NCBI RefSeq assembly: GCF_004341245.1
Contig: NZ_SLWY01000009.1
Location: forward strand, 124,001 to 188,000
Source of the DNA: Plasticicumulans lactativorans
GTDB taxonomy: Bacteria; Pseudomonadota; Gammaproteobacteria; Competibacterales; Competibacteraceae
Direction of reading: 5' to 3'
Length of the DNA stretch: 64,000 nt
Below, in pieces: positions 10,872-21,028 of the stretch. The first letter of the stretch is position 1, and every line of letters begins with the position of its first letter. Below the pieces are notes generated by a model. The model had not been told where the DNA came from. It saw nothing but the letters and a program-made list of their open reading frames with translations, and ran no database searches. Both the position numbers and the translations under genes were made by a program.

Positions 10872-11145
10872 CTTGGGTCGCCACCGACCTGGGTAGGTCG
10901 AAAACCTAACTGAGTCGGTCGCCGACCCCATCGGGTAGGTCGAAAACCTAACGGGGCTCGTCGCCAACCGAACCGAGTCGGTCGGAAATCCAACCGGGTT
11001 CGGTCGGCGACCGAACCGACTCGGTCGCGAGGCGAACCGGTTGGGTCGGAAACTGGATCGAGTCCGTCGCCGATCGAACCGGGTCGGTCAGAAACCGAAT
11101 TGAGTCGGTCGCAATCCGAACCGGGTGGATAGAGAGCCGAACCGG
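10872..11145. repeat. Degenerate tandem array, ~21-bp unit, about 13 copies
   Basis: Successive 20-22-bp units start with GGGT or GAGT and follow the pattern GRGTCGGTCgsmrACCGAACC. Two unit types tend to alternate (…GTCGAAAACCTAAC versus …GGTCGCCGACC), giving a weak 42-bp higher-order period. One unit, 10997-11017, is a 21-bp palindrome with arms GGTTCGGTCG and CGACCGAACC around one G. The array is intergenic, downstream of both flanking genes. Confidence 0.85.
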
Positions 11146-11279
11146 CGGCTCGGCGTGGCATGCCGGACCGCCGCGGCTGCCGGGACCGCGACGCGGGTCA
11201 CGCCGGGTGATGTCGCGGCCGGCGAGGGCGATCGGCGCAAGCTCACCTCCCTGCGCGGCGTTGCGCCTCGCGTCGCGGC

Positions 11280-11690
11280 TTACTGCCGCGGCGGCCGGAC
11301 CAGCTTGGCCTCGATGGTCTTGTCGTCCTTGGCGGCGCCCTTGGCGGTGAAGTCGGCGCCTTCGGCGGTCGCGGTGTAGGTGGTGGTCAGGCCGCTCGCA
11401 TGCTCGCAGCGCAGCGAGGCGCCGGCGGCGACGCAGTTCGGCGTGCTCGGTGCTTCGTCGCGGAAGGCGTATTTCACCATCGGTGCGGACGAGCCGGCGC
11501 GGTTGATCAGCACGCGCACGCCCTGCACGGCGCCGGTGCCGACCCAGGGGCCTTCGAGCTTGGCGAGCGCGACCGGATCGGGGACGTTGCTGGCGCTGCC
11601 GACGGCGGACGGGCCGCCGCCGGTGCCGCAGGCGGCGAGCCCGAGCAGCAGCGGGGAGGCGACGAGGAGGCTGCGGACGTGGCGCTTCAT
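11280..11690 (-). CDS. Small putative lipoprotein
   Basis: This 136-aa protein has a classic lipoprotein signal: basic start MKRHVRS, hydrophobic core LLVASPLLLGL and lipobox LAAC with the cysteine near residue 21. The mature part starts with a Gly/Ser-rich linker and continues with WVGTGAVQGVRVLINRAG and a short beta-rich domain with a Cys pair (NCVAAGASLRCE) that may form a disulfide. It should be anchored in an outer or inner membrane leaflet facing the periplasm. Its role is unknown. It lies 15 bp downstream of the parvulin gene on the same strand, so the two are probably co-transcribed. Confidence 0.75.
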   Translation of the reverse strand: MKRHVRSLLVASPLLLGLAACGTGGGPSAVGSASNVPDPVALAKLEGPWVGTGAVQGVRVLINRAGSSAPMVKYAFRDEAPSTPNCVAAGASLRCEHASGLTTTYTATAEGADFTAKGAAKDDKTIEAKLVRPPRQ

Positions 11691-11705
11691 GGGGCGGCTC
11701 CGGTT

Positions 11706-11984
11706 TCAGCGGCGTTCGGTGACTTCGATCAGGTGCCAGCCGAACTGCGTCTGCACCGGACCGAGCACCTTGCCGACTTCGCCGCTGAACACGGCGTCGT
11801 CGAAAGGCTTGACCATCATCCCGGGGCCGAATTCCCCGAGGTCGCCGCCCTTGCGGCCCGACGGGCAGCTCGAGTGCTGGCGCGCCAGTTCGGCGAAGTC
11901 GGCGCCGGCCTCGATCTTCGACTTCAGGTCCAGGCAGGCCTGTTCGGAACTCACCAGGATGTGACGGGCGCGGGCCTTGGCCAT
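11706..11984 (-). CDS. Parvulin-type peptidyl-prolyl cis-trans isomerase (PpiC-like)
   Basis: This 92-aa protein is a single parvulin domain. It shows the start AKARARHILVSSEQAC, the central FAELARQHSSCPSGRKGGDLGEFGPG with the active-site Cys and Gly-rich loop, and the ending TQFGWHLIEVTER that carries the conserved C-terminal His. There is no signal peptide, so it should act in the cytoplasm, as E. coli PpiC does. It catalyses cis/trans isomerisation of X-Pro peptide bonds. Length and motif order match stand-alone parvulins closely. It is followed by a small lipoprotein gene on the same strand. Confidence 0.92.
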   Translation of the reverse strand: MAKARARHILVSSEQACLDLKSKIEAGADFAELARQHSSCPSGRKGGDLGEFGPGMMVKPFDDAVFSGEVGKVLGPVQTQFGWHLIEVTERR

Positions 11985-12095
11985 GCGGGCTACCTTTGGT
12001 TGGGGCGGGCGACTGCCCGCGGACGCGCAAGCTTAGCCGCTCCGCACCGCGGCGAGAATGCCCGGCGCCGGACCACCCGCTACCGAGGAGAGCGC

Positions 12096-12647
12096 ATGAC
12101 GACCCCCGATCCCCAGCAGTTGCTGGCGCAACTGCGTCGCCCCGGCCTGCCGCCGGTGGAGCGCTGGAACCCGCCGCTGTCGGGTGCGATGGACCTGCGC
12201 ATCGCCCGCGACGGCAGCTGGTGGCACGCGGGCCGGCGCATCGAGCGCGAGGCGCTGGTGCGGCTGTTCGCCAGCATCCTGCGCTGCGACGAGGACGGCG
12301 CGCACTACCTGGTGACGCCGGTCGAGAAGTGGCGCATCGAGGTCGACGACGCCCCCTTCGTGGCGGTGCTGATGCACGTCGAGGGCAGCGGGCGCGAACA
12401 GCGGCTGCGCTTCGTCACCAACCTCGGCGACGAGGTGCAGGCCGGCGCGGCGCACCCGCTCGGCGTCGAGTACCGCGGCGACGAGCCCGCCCCCTACGTG
12501 CACGTGCGCGGCCGGCTGCGCGCGCTGCTCGCGCGCGCGGTGTTCGTCGAGCTCGCCGCGCACGCCGAGCCCGGCGAGGTCGACGGGCGCGCGGTGTTCG
12601 GAGTGTGGAGCGACGGCGCCTACTTCGTGCTCGGCCCGGCGGACTGA
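12096..12647 (+). CDS. DUF1285-family protein
   Basis: This 183-aa protein matches the DUF1285 family: the proline-rich start VERWNPPLSGAMDLRIARDG, then WWHAGRRIEREALVRLFASILR, then DGAHYLVTPVEKWRIEVDDAPF. The family is a small cytosolic beta-rich fold common in proteobacteria; its biochemical role is not established. The ATG at 12096 follows GAGGAG, and no better start is seen. The gene is followed after 12 bp by a TonB-C-domain protein on the same strand, so they may be co-transcribed. I infer no function beyond the family. Confidence 0.8.
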   Translation: MTTPDPQQLLAQLRRPGLPPVERWNPPLSGAMDLRIARDGSWWHAGRRIEREALVRLFASILRCDEDGAHYLVTPVEKWRIEVDDAPFVAVLMHVEGSGREQRLRFVTNLGDEVQAGAAHPLGVEYRGDEPAPYVHVRGRLRALLARAVFVELAAHAEPGEVDGRAVFGVWSDGAYFVLGPAD

Positions 12648-12659
12648 GCGGGGCCGGCG

Positions 12660-13238
12660 ATGGACGCGAAGGGTGTGATCCTGGCACTGGTGCTGCTGGT
12701 GCTCGCTGCCGGCAATGCCGTCGGCTGGTTCCACAGCGTCGCGCTGGTGCGCGAGGCGCGCGAGGCCGAGGCGCACGCGCGCGCGGCGCAGGCCGCGCGG
12801 CTGGCCGCCGAGCACGAGCAGGCGGCGCTGGCGCAGCGGCTGGCCGAGGCGCAGGCCGACGCCGAGAAGCTGCGGGGGCGCACCGCCGAACTCGAGGAGG
12901 TGCTGCGCACGCGCTCGCAACTGCCGGAGTGGGAGACCTACACCGACCCGGTGCTGCGCGAGCTGGTCGCGCAGCACGCGCTGCGCATCAGGCAGGCGGT
13001 GGAGGCGCGCTGGCAGGCGCCGCCGAGCACGCCGCGCGACCGCGCCTGCACGCTCGCGATCAAGCTCGGTCCGGGCGGCGCGGTGGCCGAGGTAGTGGTG
13101 GCGAAGAGCAGCGGCGAGGCGCTGTTCGACGCCTCGGCGGTCACCGCGGTGAAGAAGGCCTCGCCGCTGCCGCTGCCGGCCGACCCCGCGGTGGCCGAGC
13201 GCTTCCGCCAGTTCCGCTTCGAGTTCCGGCCCGAGTGA
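12660..13238 (+). CDS. Membrane-anchored coiled-coil protein with TonB/TolA C-terminal domain
   Basis: This 192-aa protein starts with one membrane segment (residues about 6-26, VILALVLLVLAAGNAVGWF). A long Ala/Glu/Arg coiled coil to about residue 85 follows, then a TonB/TolA-type C-terminal domain (DRACTLAIKLGPGGAVAEVVVAKSSG, FDASAVTAVKKASPLPLP). TolA-type proteins span the periplasm with this layout, but this is much shorter than TolA (usually over 300 aa). It may link the inner membrane to a periplasmic partner. No tolQR or exbBD lies nearby. It follows the DUF1285 gene after 12 bp. Confidence 0.75.
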   Translation: MDAKGVILALVLLVLAAGNAVGWFHSVALVREAREAEAHARAAQAARLAAEHEQAALAQRLAEAQADAEKLRGRTAELEEVLRTRSQLPEWETYTDPVLRELVAQHALRIRQAVEARWQAPPSTPRDRACTLAIKLGPGGAVAEVVVAKSSGEALFDASAVTAVKKASPLPLPADPAVAERFRQFRFEFRPE

Positions 13239-13244
13239 GCGCCG

Positions 13245-13820
13245 TCAGCCGTCGCTGCCGAAACGCACGGGGGCGTAGAGCGCCTCCAGGGCCACGCTGA
13301 AGGCGAGGCTCGGCAACTCCACCGTGTCGCCCGCCGCGTAGGGCCACAGCACCCAGTGGTCGCTCGCATCGCGCCGGAACACGTCCACGCGCGGGCGTTC
13401 GCTGTCGATCAGCACGTATTCGCGCAGGCTGGGCAGCGCCCGGTAGGCGGCGAACCTGGCGCCGGCGTCGTAGCCGGCGGTCGATGGCGACAGCACTTCG
13501 ACGATCAGCACGGGGGCGCGGATCAACTGCCGCTCGCGCAGGTCTTCCGGTGCGCAGGTCACCGCGAGGTCCGGGTAGAAGAAGGCGTCGGCCGCCTCGA
13601 CCCGCACCTTCACGTCCGCCATGAACACCTGGCAGGGCGAGCCCTGCAGATGGGCCAGCAGCCGGGCGGCGAGGCCGAGCGCAAGCCGGTTGTGATCGAG
13701 CGAGGTGCCGGTCATCGCGAAGATGTCACCGGCGAGGTATTCGTGCCGGGTCGGCTGCTGTGCCTCCCAGGCGAGATAGCCGTCGGGGGTGAAGCGGATC
13801 TGTTCGGCGCTCGAAGGCAT
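13245..13820 (-). CDS. Uma2-family putative endonuclease (DUF820)
   Basis: This 191-aa protein begins [19 protein letters not shown] and continues [18 protein letters not shown], the standard start of Uma2 proteins. The PD-(D/E)XK core is visible as [11 protein letters not shown] and [16 protein letters not shown] longer frame upstream to 14186 is rejected because it would run through the SPFH gene on the other strand. Uma2 proteins are nuclease-like, common as single genes and often linked to mobile DNA; cellular roles are mostly unknown. It is convergent with the TonB-C gene, 6 bp away, and divergent from the SPFH gene. Confidence 0.85.
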   Translation of the reverse strand: MPSSAEQIRFTPDGYLAWEAQQPTRHEYLAGDIFAMTGTSLDHNRLALGLAARLLAHLQGSPCQVFMADVKVRVEAADAFFYPDLAVTCAPEDLRERQLIRAPVLIVEVLSPSTAGYDAGARFAAYRALPSLREYVLIDSERPRVDVFRRDASDHWVLWPYAAGDTVELPSLAFSVALEALYAPVRFGSDG

Positions 13821-13938
13821 GGCGTGGGCTCCGGGGATGCCCGCCGATGATAACCCCGCATCGCCGGCGTGCGCCGTTTCCCGCCCGGCCGCGCGGGGCT
13901 TTAGACTCCGTGCATCGGCAATGGCAAGGAGTAGTGCG

Positions 13939-14877
13939 ATGGTCATCAGTGGTTCGGCGGTGGTGGTGCTGGCGCTCGTGGTGCTGGCGCTGGCGCTGAT
14001 CTTCCTCGGCGTGCAGTCGGTGCCGCAGGGCATGGAGTACACGATCGAGCGTTTCGGCGCGTACACGCGCACGCTCAAGCCCGGCCTCAACTTCATCGTG
14101 CCGGTGGTGGAGCGCGTCGGGCGCAGGCTCAGCCTGATGGAGACGGTGCTCGACGTGCCCTCGCAGGAGATCATCACCAAGGACAACGCGATGGTGACGG
14201 TCGACGGCGTGGTGTTCTACCAGGTCGTCGATGCCGCCAGCGCGGCCTACGAGGTCAACAACCTCGAACTGGCGACCCTGAACCTGGTGATGACCAACAT
14301 CCGCACGGTGATGGGCTCGATGGACCTCGACGAACTGCTGTCCAAGCGCGACGAGATCAACGTGCGCCTGCTCGGCGTGGTCGACGAGGCGACGGCGCCG
14401 TGGGGGATCAAGGTCACCCGCATCGAGATCAAGGACATCGCCCCGCCCGCCGACCTGATCGATTCGATGGGGCGGCAGATGAAGGCCGAGCGCGACAAGC
14501 GCGCCGCGATCCTCGAAGCCGAAGGCAAGCGCCAGGCCGAGATCCTGCGCGCCGAGGGCCTCAAGCAGGCGGCGATCCTCGAAGCCGAGGGGCGCAAGGA
14601 GGCGGCATTCCGCGATGCCGACGCGCGCGAGCGCCTGGCGCAGGCCGAGGCGCGTGCCACGGTGATGGTGTCGCAGGCGATCGCGCAGGGCGACGCCCGC
14701 GCGATCAACTACTTCATCGCGCAGAAGTACGTCGACGCGCTCGGCGCGCTCGCCGCCTCGCCGAACCAGAAGACCCTGGTGCTGCCGCTCGACACCACCG
14801 GCGTGATGGGCTCGATCGCCGGCATCGCCGAGCTCGCGCAGGAGGCGCTCGGCCGCGGCGCGCAGCGCCATGGCTGA
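13939..14877 (+). CDS. SPFH/band 7 membrane protein (stomatin/QmcA-like)
   Basis: This 312-aa protein has an N-terminal membrane segment ([17 protein letters not shown]), then the SPFH domain ([54 protein letters not shown]). A charged coiled coil follows with repeats of the type [19 protein letters not shown]. The ATG at 13939 is preferred over the in-frame ATG at 13921 because of AAGGA upstream. Such proteins form large membrane-organising rings. The next gene is NfeD, which overlaps by 8 bp; the pair is a known SPFH-NfeD partnership in bacterial membrane quality control. Confidence 0.93.
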   Translation: MVISGSAVVVLALVVLALALIFLGVQSVPQGMEYTIERFGAYTRTLKPGLNFIVPVVERVGRRLSLMETVLDVPSQEIITKDNAMVTVDGVVFYQVVDAASAAYEVNNLELATLNLVMTNIRTVMGSMDLDELLSKRDEINVRLLGVVDEATAPWGIKVTRIEIKDIAPPADLIDSMGRQMKAERDKRAAILEAEGKRQAEILRAEGLKQAAILEAEGRKEAAFRDADARERLAQAEARATVMVSQAIAQGDARAINYFIAQKYVDALGALAASPNQKTLVLPLDTTGVMGSIAGIAELAQEALGRGAQRHG

Positions 14878-15319
14878 GTGGTTGCCGAGCTTCGACTACT
14901 GGCAGTGGTGGCTGCTGGGCGTCGGCCTGATGGTGGTCGAGGTGCTGGCGCCGGGCTTCTACTTCCTCTGGCTCGGCGTCGCGGCGCTGCTGGTGGGGGT
15001 GATCGCCTGGATCGTGCCGGCGCTCGGCGCGAGCGGACAGTGGCTGCTGTTCGCGGTGCTCGCGGTGGCCTCGGTCGCCGGCTGGTACGCCTGGGCGCGC
15101 CGCCACCCGGCGCAGGTGGAGGGCGGCGGCCCCAACCGCCGCACCGCACGCTACATCGGCCGCGTGCTGACGCTCGAAACCGCGATCGTCAACGGCGAGG
15201 GGCGCGCGCGCGTCGGCGACTCGGTGTGGAAGGTGCGCGGCCCCGACGCCCCGGCCGGCAGCCGCGTGCGCGTGGTCGCCGCCAGCGGCGTGATCCTCGA
15301 GGTCGAGCGCGCCGACTGA
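14870..15319 (+). CDS. NfeD-family membrane protein
   Basis: This 149-aa protein has an aromatic-rich start ([26 protein letters not shown]) and two or three membrane segments up to about residue 70. A C-terminal OB-like NfeD domain follows ([32 protein letters not shown]). Its ATG overlaps the SPFH gene by 8 bp, implying translational coupling. NfeD partners SPFH proteins in membrane microdomains. Its length is that of the short NfeD class that lacks the ClpP-like protease domain. Confidence 0.92.
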   Translation: MAEWLPSFDYWQWWLLGVGLMVVEVLAPGFYFLWLGVAALLVGVIAWIVPALGASGQWLLFAVLAVASVAGWYAWARRHPAQVEGGGPNRRTARYIGRVLTLETAIVNGEGRARVGDSVWKVRGPDAPAGSRVRVVAASGVILEVERAD

Positions 15320-15402
15320 GGCGGCGCGGGCGGGGCGGTCGCGGGGGGCGGTGTCACCCGCGTACAATCGCGGCGTCATCAGGCCGTCATCGGGAATTCC
15401 GC

Positions 15403-16398
15403 GTGAACCACCCCACCGCCGTCGCCATCACCGACGCCGACGCCGGCGTCCTCAGCTACCTCGACTTCGAGCACGGCATCAGCACCATCGATACCGGCTT
15501 CGAGCGTCCGCAGTTCGCCGCCAGCCACCTGATCGTCGAGCACGGGCGCGCCGCCTTCATCGACGTCGGCACCAACCACTCGGTGTCGGCGCTGCTCGGC
15601 GTGCTCGCGCACAAGGGCCTGACGCCCGAGGCGGTCGACCACGTGATCGTCACCCACGTGCACCTCGACCACGCCGGCGGCGCCGGCGCGCTGATGCAGC
15701 ATCTGCCGAACGCGCGCCTGGTGGTGCACCCGCGCGGCGCGCGCCACATGATCGACCCCACCGCGCTGGTGGCCGGCGCCACCGCGGTGTACGGCGCCGA
15801 GACGGTGCGCCGCAGCTACGGCGAGCTGGTGCCGGTGCCCGCCGCGCGCGTCGTCGAGGCGCCCGAGGGCCACCTCGTCGACCTCGCCGGGCGCGCGCTC
15901 GTGTGCCTCGACACCCCCGGCCACGCCCGCCACCACCTCTGCGTGTGGGACGCACGTGCGCGCGCCTTCTTCACCGGCGACACCTTCGGCCTGTCGTACC
16001 GCGAGTTCGACAGCGCGCGCGGCGCCTTCGCGATCCCCACCAGCACGCCGGTGCAGTTCGAGCCCGAGGCGATGAAGGCCTCGATCGCGCGCATGCTCGG
16101 CTACGACCCGCAGGCGATGTTCCTCACCCACTACTCGCGGGTGACCGACGTGGCGCGGCTCGCCGCCGAGCTCTGCGAGCAGATCGACGCCTTCGTCGCC
16201 CTCGCGTACGCGGTGGGCACGCCGCCCGACCGCCACGAAAAGCTGATGGCCGGGCTCGATGAGCTGTTCCTGCGCCGCGCCCGCGCGCACGGCTGCACGC
16301 TGGAGACGGCGCGCATCCGCGAACTGCTCGCGCTCGACATCGAACTCGACGCCCAGGGCCTGGCGATCTGGTTCGACAAGCACGCCGCGGCGGCGTGA
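15403..16398 (+). CDS. MBL-fold metallo-hydrolase
   Basis: This 331-aa protein uses GTG at 15403 ([20 protein letters not shown]). It carries the metallo-beta-lactamase signature [11 protein letters not shown], a later metal His in [12 protein letters not shown], the Asp in [15 protein letters not shown], and a further His in FLTHYSR. This is a dinuclear zinc or iron hydrolase. The C-terminal 90 residues are helical. The substrate is unknown; thioesters, lactones and nucleotides are all possible for the family. Its TGA overlaps the GTG start of queF, so the two are coupled. Confidence 0.88.
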   Translation: MNHPTAVAITDADAGVLSYLDFEHGISTIDTGFERPQFAASHLIVEHGRAAFIDVGTNHSVSALLGVLAHKGLTPEAVDHVIVTHVHLDHAGGAGALMQHLPNARLVVHPRGARHMIDPTALVAGATAVYGAETVRRSYGELVPVPAARVVEAPEGHLVDLAGRALVCLDTPGHARHHLCVWDARARAFFTGDTFGLSYREFDSARGAFAIPTSTPVQFEPEAMKASIARMLGYDPQAMFLTHYSRVTDVARLAAELCEQIDAFVALAYAVGTPPDRHEKLMAGLDELFLRRARAHGCTLETARIRELLALDIELDAQGLAIWFDKHAAAA

Positions 16399-17246
16399 GT
16401 TCAGTCGGCGAGGCCGTCATGCACGAACTCGAGCACGCCCCGCTCGGCCGCCCGGTCGCCTACGTCAGCGAGTACGATCCCGGGCTGCTGTTCCCGATCG
16501 CGCGCGCGCCGCAGCGCGAGGCGCTCGGCATCGGCACGCCGCTGCCGTTCCACGGCGTCGACCTGTGGACGGCGTACGAGCTGTCGTGGCTCGCGCCCTC
16601 GGGCAAGCCGCAGGTGGCGCTGGCGCGCATCGCGGTGCCGGCGGGCTCGCCGTGCATCGTCGAGTCGAAGTCGCTGAAGCTCTACCTGAATTCCTTCAAC
16701 CAGACGCGCCTCGACGGCCCTGCCGAGCTGCGCGCGCGGCTCGAACGCGACCTCGGCGCGGGCTTCGGCGCGCCGGTGGCGGTGGAGCTGGTCGGCCCGG
16801 AGCGCTTCGCCGACGAGCGCCTGGCCGAACTCGACGGCGACTGCCTCGACGGGCTCGACATCGTCACCGACACCTACACCCCGGAGCCGGGCTTCCTCGG
16901 TGCCGCGGCAGGCGCCGCGCCGGTGCGCGAGGTGCTGGTCTCGCACCTGCTGAAATCGAACTGCAGGGTCACCGGCCAGCCCGACTGGGCGAGCGTGCAG
17001 ATCGCCTACGCCGGGCCGCCGATCGACCACGCCGGCCTGCTCAGGTACCTGATCTCGTTCCGCAACCACAACGAGTTCCACGAGCCCTGCGTGGAGCGGA
17101 TCTTCATCGACGTGCTGCGCCGCTGCGCGCCGACGCAGCTCAGCGTGTACGCGCGCTACACGCGCCGCGGCGGGCTCGACATCAACCCGTTCCGCTCGAC
17201 CGATGCCGGCGCGCAGCCGCCGCGGGTGCGCTGCGCCCGGCAGTGA
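16395..17246 (+). CDS. queF: NADPH-dependent 7-cyano-7-deazaguanine reductase (QueF)
   Basis: QueF reduces preQ0 to preQ1 in queuosine synthesis for tRNA. This is the long (YqfB/E. coli) form. The N-terminal half has [18 protein letters not shown] and the family signature [15 protein letters not shown]. The C-terminal half has the catalytic cysteine in [16 protein letters not shown] and the downstream [13 protein letters not shown]. The frame opens with GTG at 16395, overlapping the MBL stop; an ATG at 16419 ([10 protein letters not shown]) is an alternative that gives 275 aa. Other queuosine genes are not in the window. The assignment is secure. Confidence 0.96.
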   Translation: MSSVGEAVMHELEHAPLGRPVAYVSEYDPGLLFPIARAPQREALGIGTPLPFHGVDLWTAYELSWLAPSGKPQVALARIAVPAGSPCIVESKSLKLYLNSFNQTRLDGPAELRARLERDLGAGFGAPVAVELVGPERFADERLAELDGDCLDGLDIVTDTYTPEPGFLGAAAGAAPVREVLVSHLLKSNCRVTGQPDWASVQIAYAGPPIDHAGLLRYLISFRNHNEFHEPCVERIFIDVLRRCAPTQLSVYARYTRRGGLDINPFRSTDAGAQPPRVRCARQ

Positions 17247-17259
17247 GCCGGCGCCGCCT

Positions 17260-18390
<1,131 letters not shown>

Positions 18391-18470
18391 GGTGTTCTCC
18401 TCAATCCTCTGATCAGGTTCTGGAATTCGGGGTCGTGCCGCCGGCGGGCGCCGGCGGCGCGGGGGATGGG

Positions 18471-20156
18471 TCAGTCGAGGCCGACGCGCCAGGCGCGGGC
18501 CTCGGCCAGGGCCGCGGCGTCGGTGGCGAGCCGGATCGAGCGCACGCCCTGCTCGCTCGCGAGGCGCTTGGTGATGCACCAGCGGCCGTCGTCGGCGTAC
18601 ACCTCGATCACGCCGACATCGACGAACACCTGCACGCTCGACAGCGACACCGGCGCGGTGCCGTAGCGCGGGTGCTCGGCGCCGTCCGGCGTCGCGTAAT
18701 GCAGGCGCAGTTCGCTGCCGTCGTAGCTGAGCGCCAGCGTGAGCTCCGGATGCTCGAAGTCGAGGCGGAACGGCACGCCGGGCCGCTGCCAGCGCAACTG
18801 CAGTTCGGCGGTGCCGTCGTCCAGCGCGAAGCCGTCGGCGAAGGCGCCGGCTTCGTCCGCCAGCACGGCCTGGCGCAGCGTCCGCGTCTCGGGGATCGGC
18901 GGCGTCGCCAGCGCGCCGTCGCGCCACACCAGCGCGCGCGGCAGCGTCATCGCGGTCGGGAAGTTGCCCTCGGTCCTGTGCACGTCGCGCCAGTTGGCGG
19001 CCCAGGCGAGGCCGCGCGGGCCGTGCGGCGACGGGTAGGCCTGGAAGGCGTAGCAGTCGGTGCCGATGTCGAGTTCCTGCGCCACCACCGGCTCGAAGCG
19101 GTGGCCGTCGAAGCGCCCGACGAGCGCGGTGGTGAGGTTGCGCCGCCCGGTCGCCGGGTCGCGCGACTTCAGCAGCCCGTAGATCAGCACCCACAGGCCC
19201 TGGCCGGCACCGTCGAGGGCGATCATGCAGGGGCACTCCGCCGGGCCGCTGCCGAAGCTCGCGTCGCGGTGGATCACGTCGACGAAGCGCCAGCCGGAGG
19301 CACCGGTCGGGTCGGCGGTGGTGTACAGCAGCACGGCGCTGCCGGCCTCGTCGCGGCTGCCGAGCAGCAGCTTCAGCTCGCCGTCCGGCCCCTTGAACAC
19401 GTAGGGGTCGCGGAAATCCGGCTGCAACTGCCGGCCCTGCGGGCGGGCGTCGATGATCGGCGTCGCCGCGCCGGCGACCACGCCGTCGGCGGACACCGCG
19501 GTCATCTGCCATTCCCATTCGGGCAGGCGCTCGTCGGCCCGGTCGGTGTAGAACACGCGCAGGCCCCGGCCGTCGGCGAGCGGCAGCGCGGTGCCCGAGA
19601 AGGCGCCGCCGACCAGCTCGTGCCGCCGCACGCGGCCGTCGTCCGGGAACAGGAACACCGGCAGGTGGGTCCAGCGCAGCATGTCGGTGCTGATCGTGTG
19701 GCCCCAGTGCATGCTCCCCCAGCGCTGCCGGTGCGGGTAGTGCTGGTAGAACAGGTGGACGGTGTCACCGGCCTGGCACAGGCCGTTGGGGTCGTTCATC
19801 CAGCCGAACGGCGGGCAGAAGTGGAAGCGCGGGCCGGCCGGCGACAGCCGCGCGGCCTCGCTGGTCCACAGCACCTCGATGCCGCGCTCGCGCACCGTGT
19901 CGGGCCGGTAGGCGTAGGCGACCGACATCTCGCAGTCGGCGGCATCCCAGGCCAGGCGGTAGCGGCCGTCGGCCGGCGCCGTCCAGGCGTGGAACACCGG
20001 GTCGTCGCTCGCGCCCGAGCGCAGCGTCACCGGCTGTGCGCCGTCCCGGTGGATGCGCACGCCGTTCTCGTGCTGCGCGTCGCGGGGGCGGAACCACAGG
20101 TGCAGCACGTCCCCGGCGTGGAAATCGATGTTCAATTCGGTACTCACGGGTTTCAT
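18471..20156 (-). CDS. GH32 beta-fructosidase (sucrose/fructan hydrolase)
   Basis: This 561-aa protein has the GH32 five-bladed propeller motifs: WMNDPNGL with the nucleophile Asp, FSGTAL, DFRDPYVF (RDP stabiliser) and AECPCM with the acid/base Glu. It would hydrolyse sucrose, inulin or short fructo-oligosaccharides. No signal peptide is visible, so cleavage is cytoplasmic after uptake. About 130 residues precede the WMNDPNG motif, an unusual N-terminal extension, probably a small beta domain. A C-terminal beta-sandwich is present (VQVFVDVGVIEVYADDG). Its ATG overlaps the upstream permease stop (ATGA). Confidence 0.93.
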   Translation of the reverse strand: MKPVSTELNIDFHAGDVLHLWFRPRDAQHENGVRIHRDGAQPVTLRSGASDDPVFHAWTAPADGRYRLAWDAADCEMSVAYAYRPDTVRERGIEVLWTSEAARLSPAGPRFHFCPPFGWMNDPNGLCQAGDTVHLFYQHYPHRQRWGSMHWGHTISTDMLRWTHLPVFLFPDDGRVRRHELVGGAFSGTALPLADGRGLRVFYTDRADERLPEWEWQMTAVSADGVVAGAATPIIDARPQGRQLQPDFRDPYVFKGPDGELKLLLGSRDEAGSAVLLYTTADPTGASGWRFVDVIHRDASFGSGPAECPCMIALDGAGQGLWVLIYGLLKSRDPATGRRNLTTALVGRFDGHRFEPVVAQELDIGTDCYAFQAYPSPHGPRGLAWAANWRDVHRTEGNFPTAMTLPRALVWRDGALATPPIPETRTLRQAVLADEAGAFADGFALDDGTAELQLRWQRPGVPFRLDFEHPELTLALSYDGSELRLHYATPDGAEHPRYGTAPVSLSSVQVFVDVGVIEVYADDGRWCITKRLASEQGVRSIRLATDAAALAEARAWRVGLD

Positions 20157-21028
20157 CCTTTGACGGCGCCAGCGAACGAGTTCATGAACCACTTCTGGAA
20201 GAACAGGTAGAACACCAGGACCGGCACCATCATCAGCACCGAGGCCGCCATCGCGGTGTTCCAGAACACCGTGTCCTGGCCGAAGAAGCCGGCGATCGCC
20301 ACCGAAATCGGCCGGGCGTAATCGCTCTGGGTCACCAGCATCGGCCACAGGTACTGGTTCCACATGTCGATGCCGAGCAGGATCGTCACGGTCGCCATCA
20401 CCGGCAGGCTCAGCGGCACGAAGATCGACCAGTAGATGCGGAACAGCGAGGCGCCATCCATGCGCGCGGCTTCGACGATGTCCTTCGGGACCTGCTTGAA
20501 GAACTGGTAGAACAGGAAGATGTAGATCGGGCTCGCCATCCACGGCAGGATCTGCGCCGAGAAGCCGTCCGACATGCCGAGCTTGTTGACCAGCACCAGG
20601 AGCGGCATGACGATCGATTCCTGCGGAATGATGTAGAGCGCGATCAGCACCGAGAGGATCACCGCGCGTCCGCGCATCTGCCCCCAGGCGAGCACGAACG
20701 CCGCCATCGAATTGATCAGCAGGCCGCCGGTCACCGTGGTCAGCAGGATGAAGACCGAATTGACCAGGTAGCGGCCGAAGGGCAGCGCGCCGTCGAAGCT
20801 CAGGATCTCCCGGTAATTGTTGAGCGTCGGGTCGTCGACCCAGAACGCCCGCATGCTGCCCATGTCGGCGAGGATCGCGAAGCGGTCGGGCTTGAGGCTC
20901 GCGACCACCAGGATGATCAGCGGCGACACCACGACGATCGCGATGATGGTCAGACTCACCAACTGGACGATTTCCAGCCTCGACAGGCGCCGCCAGCCGA
21001 ACTTCTGCAGAAGCGTGCTCGCGCTCAT
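20153..21028 (-). CDS. Sugar ABC transporter permease (MalG-type)
   Basis: This 291-aa protein has six predicted membrane segments, the first at LVSLTIIAIVVVSPLIILVV. The MalG-type EAA loop is seen in DIVEAARMDGASLFRIYWSIFVPLSLP. It belongs to the CUT1 family and pairs with the permease encoded just upstream, whose stop overlaps its ATG (ATGA at 21025-21028). Its own stop overlaps the start of the GH32 gene. The context points to uptake of sucrose or fructo-oligosaccharides. Confidence 0.93.
   Translation of the reverse strand: MSASTLLQKFGWRRLSRLEIVQLVSLTIIAIVVVSPLIILVVASLKPDRFAILADMGSMRAFWVDDPTLNNYREILSFDGALPFGRYLVNSVFILLTTVTGGLLINSMAAFVLAWGQMRGRAVILSVLIALYIIPQESIVMPLLVLVNKLGMSDGFSAQILPWMASPIYIFLFYQFFKQVPKDIVEAARMDGASLFRIYWSIFVPLSLPVMATVTILLGIDMWNQYLWPMLVTQSDYARPISVAIAGFFGQDTVFWNTAMAASVLMMVPVLVFYLFFQKWFMNSFAGAVKG

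Noticed and set aside
10872-11145. CRISPR array
   Set aside because: Units are directly tandem with no spacers and are degenerate; no cas genes.
10948-12030. 360-codon minus-strand frame ending in heptapeptide repeats
   Set aside because: It overlaps the lipoprotein and parvulin genes in another frame; the heptads simply reflect the 21-bp DNA repeat.
16395-17246. Link between queF and a 7-deazaguanine DNA-modification (Dpd) system
   Set aside because: No DpdA-type transglycosylase or other dpd genes are present; queF fits ordinary tRNA queuosine synthesis.
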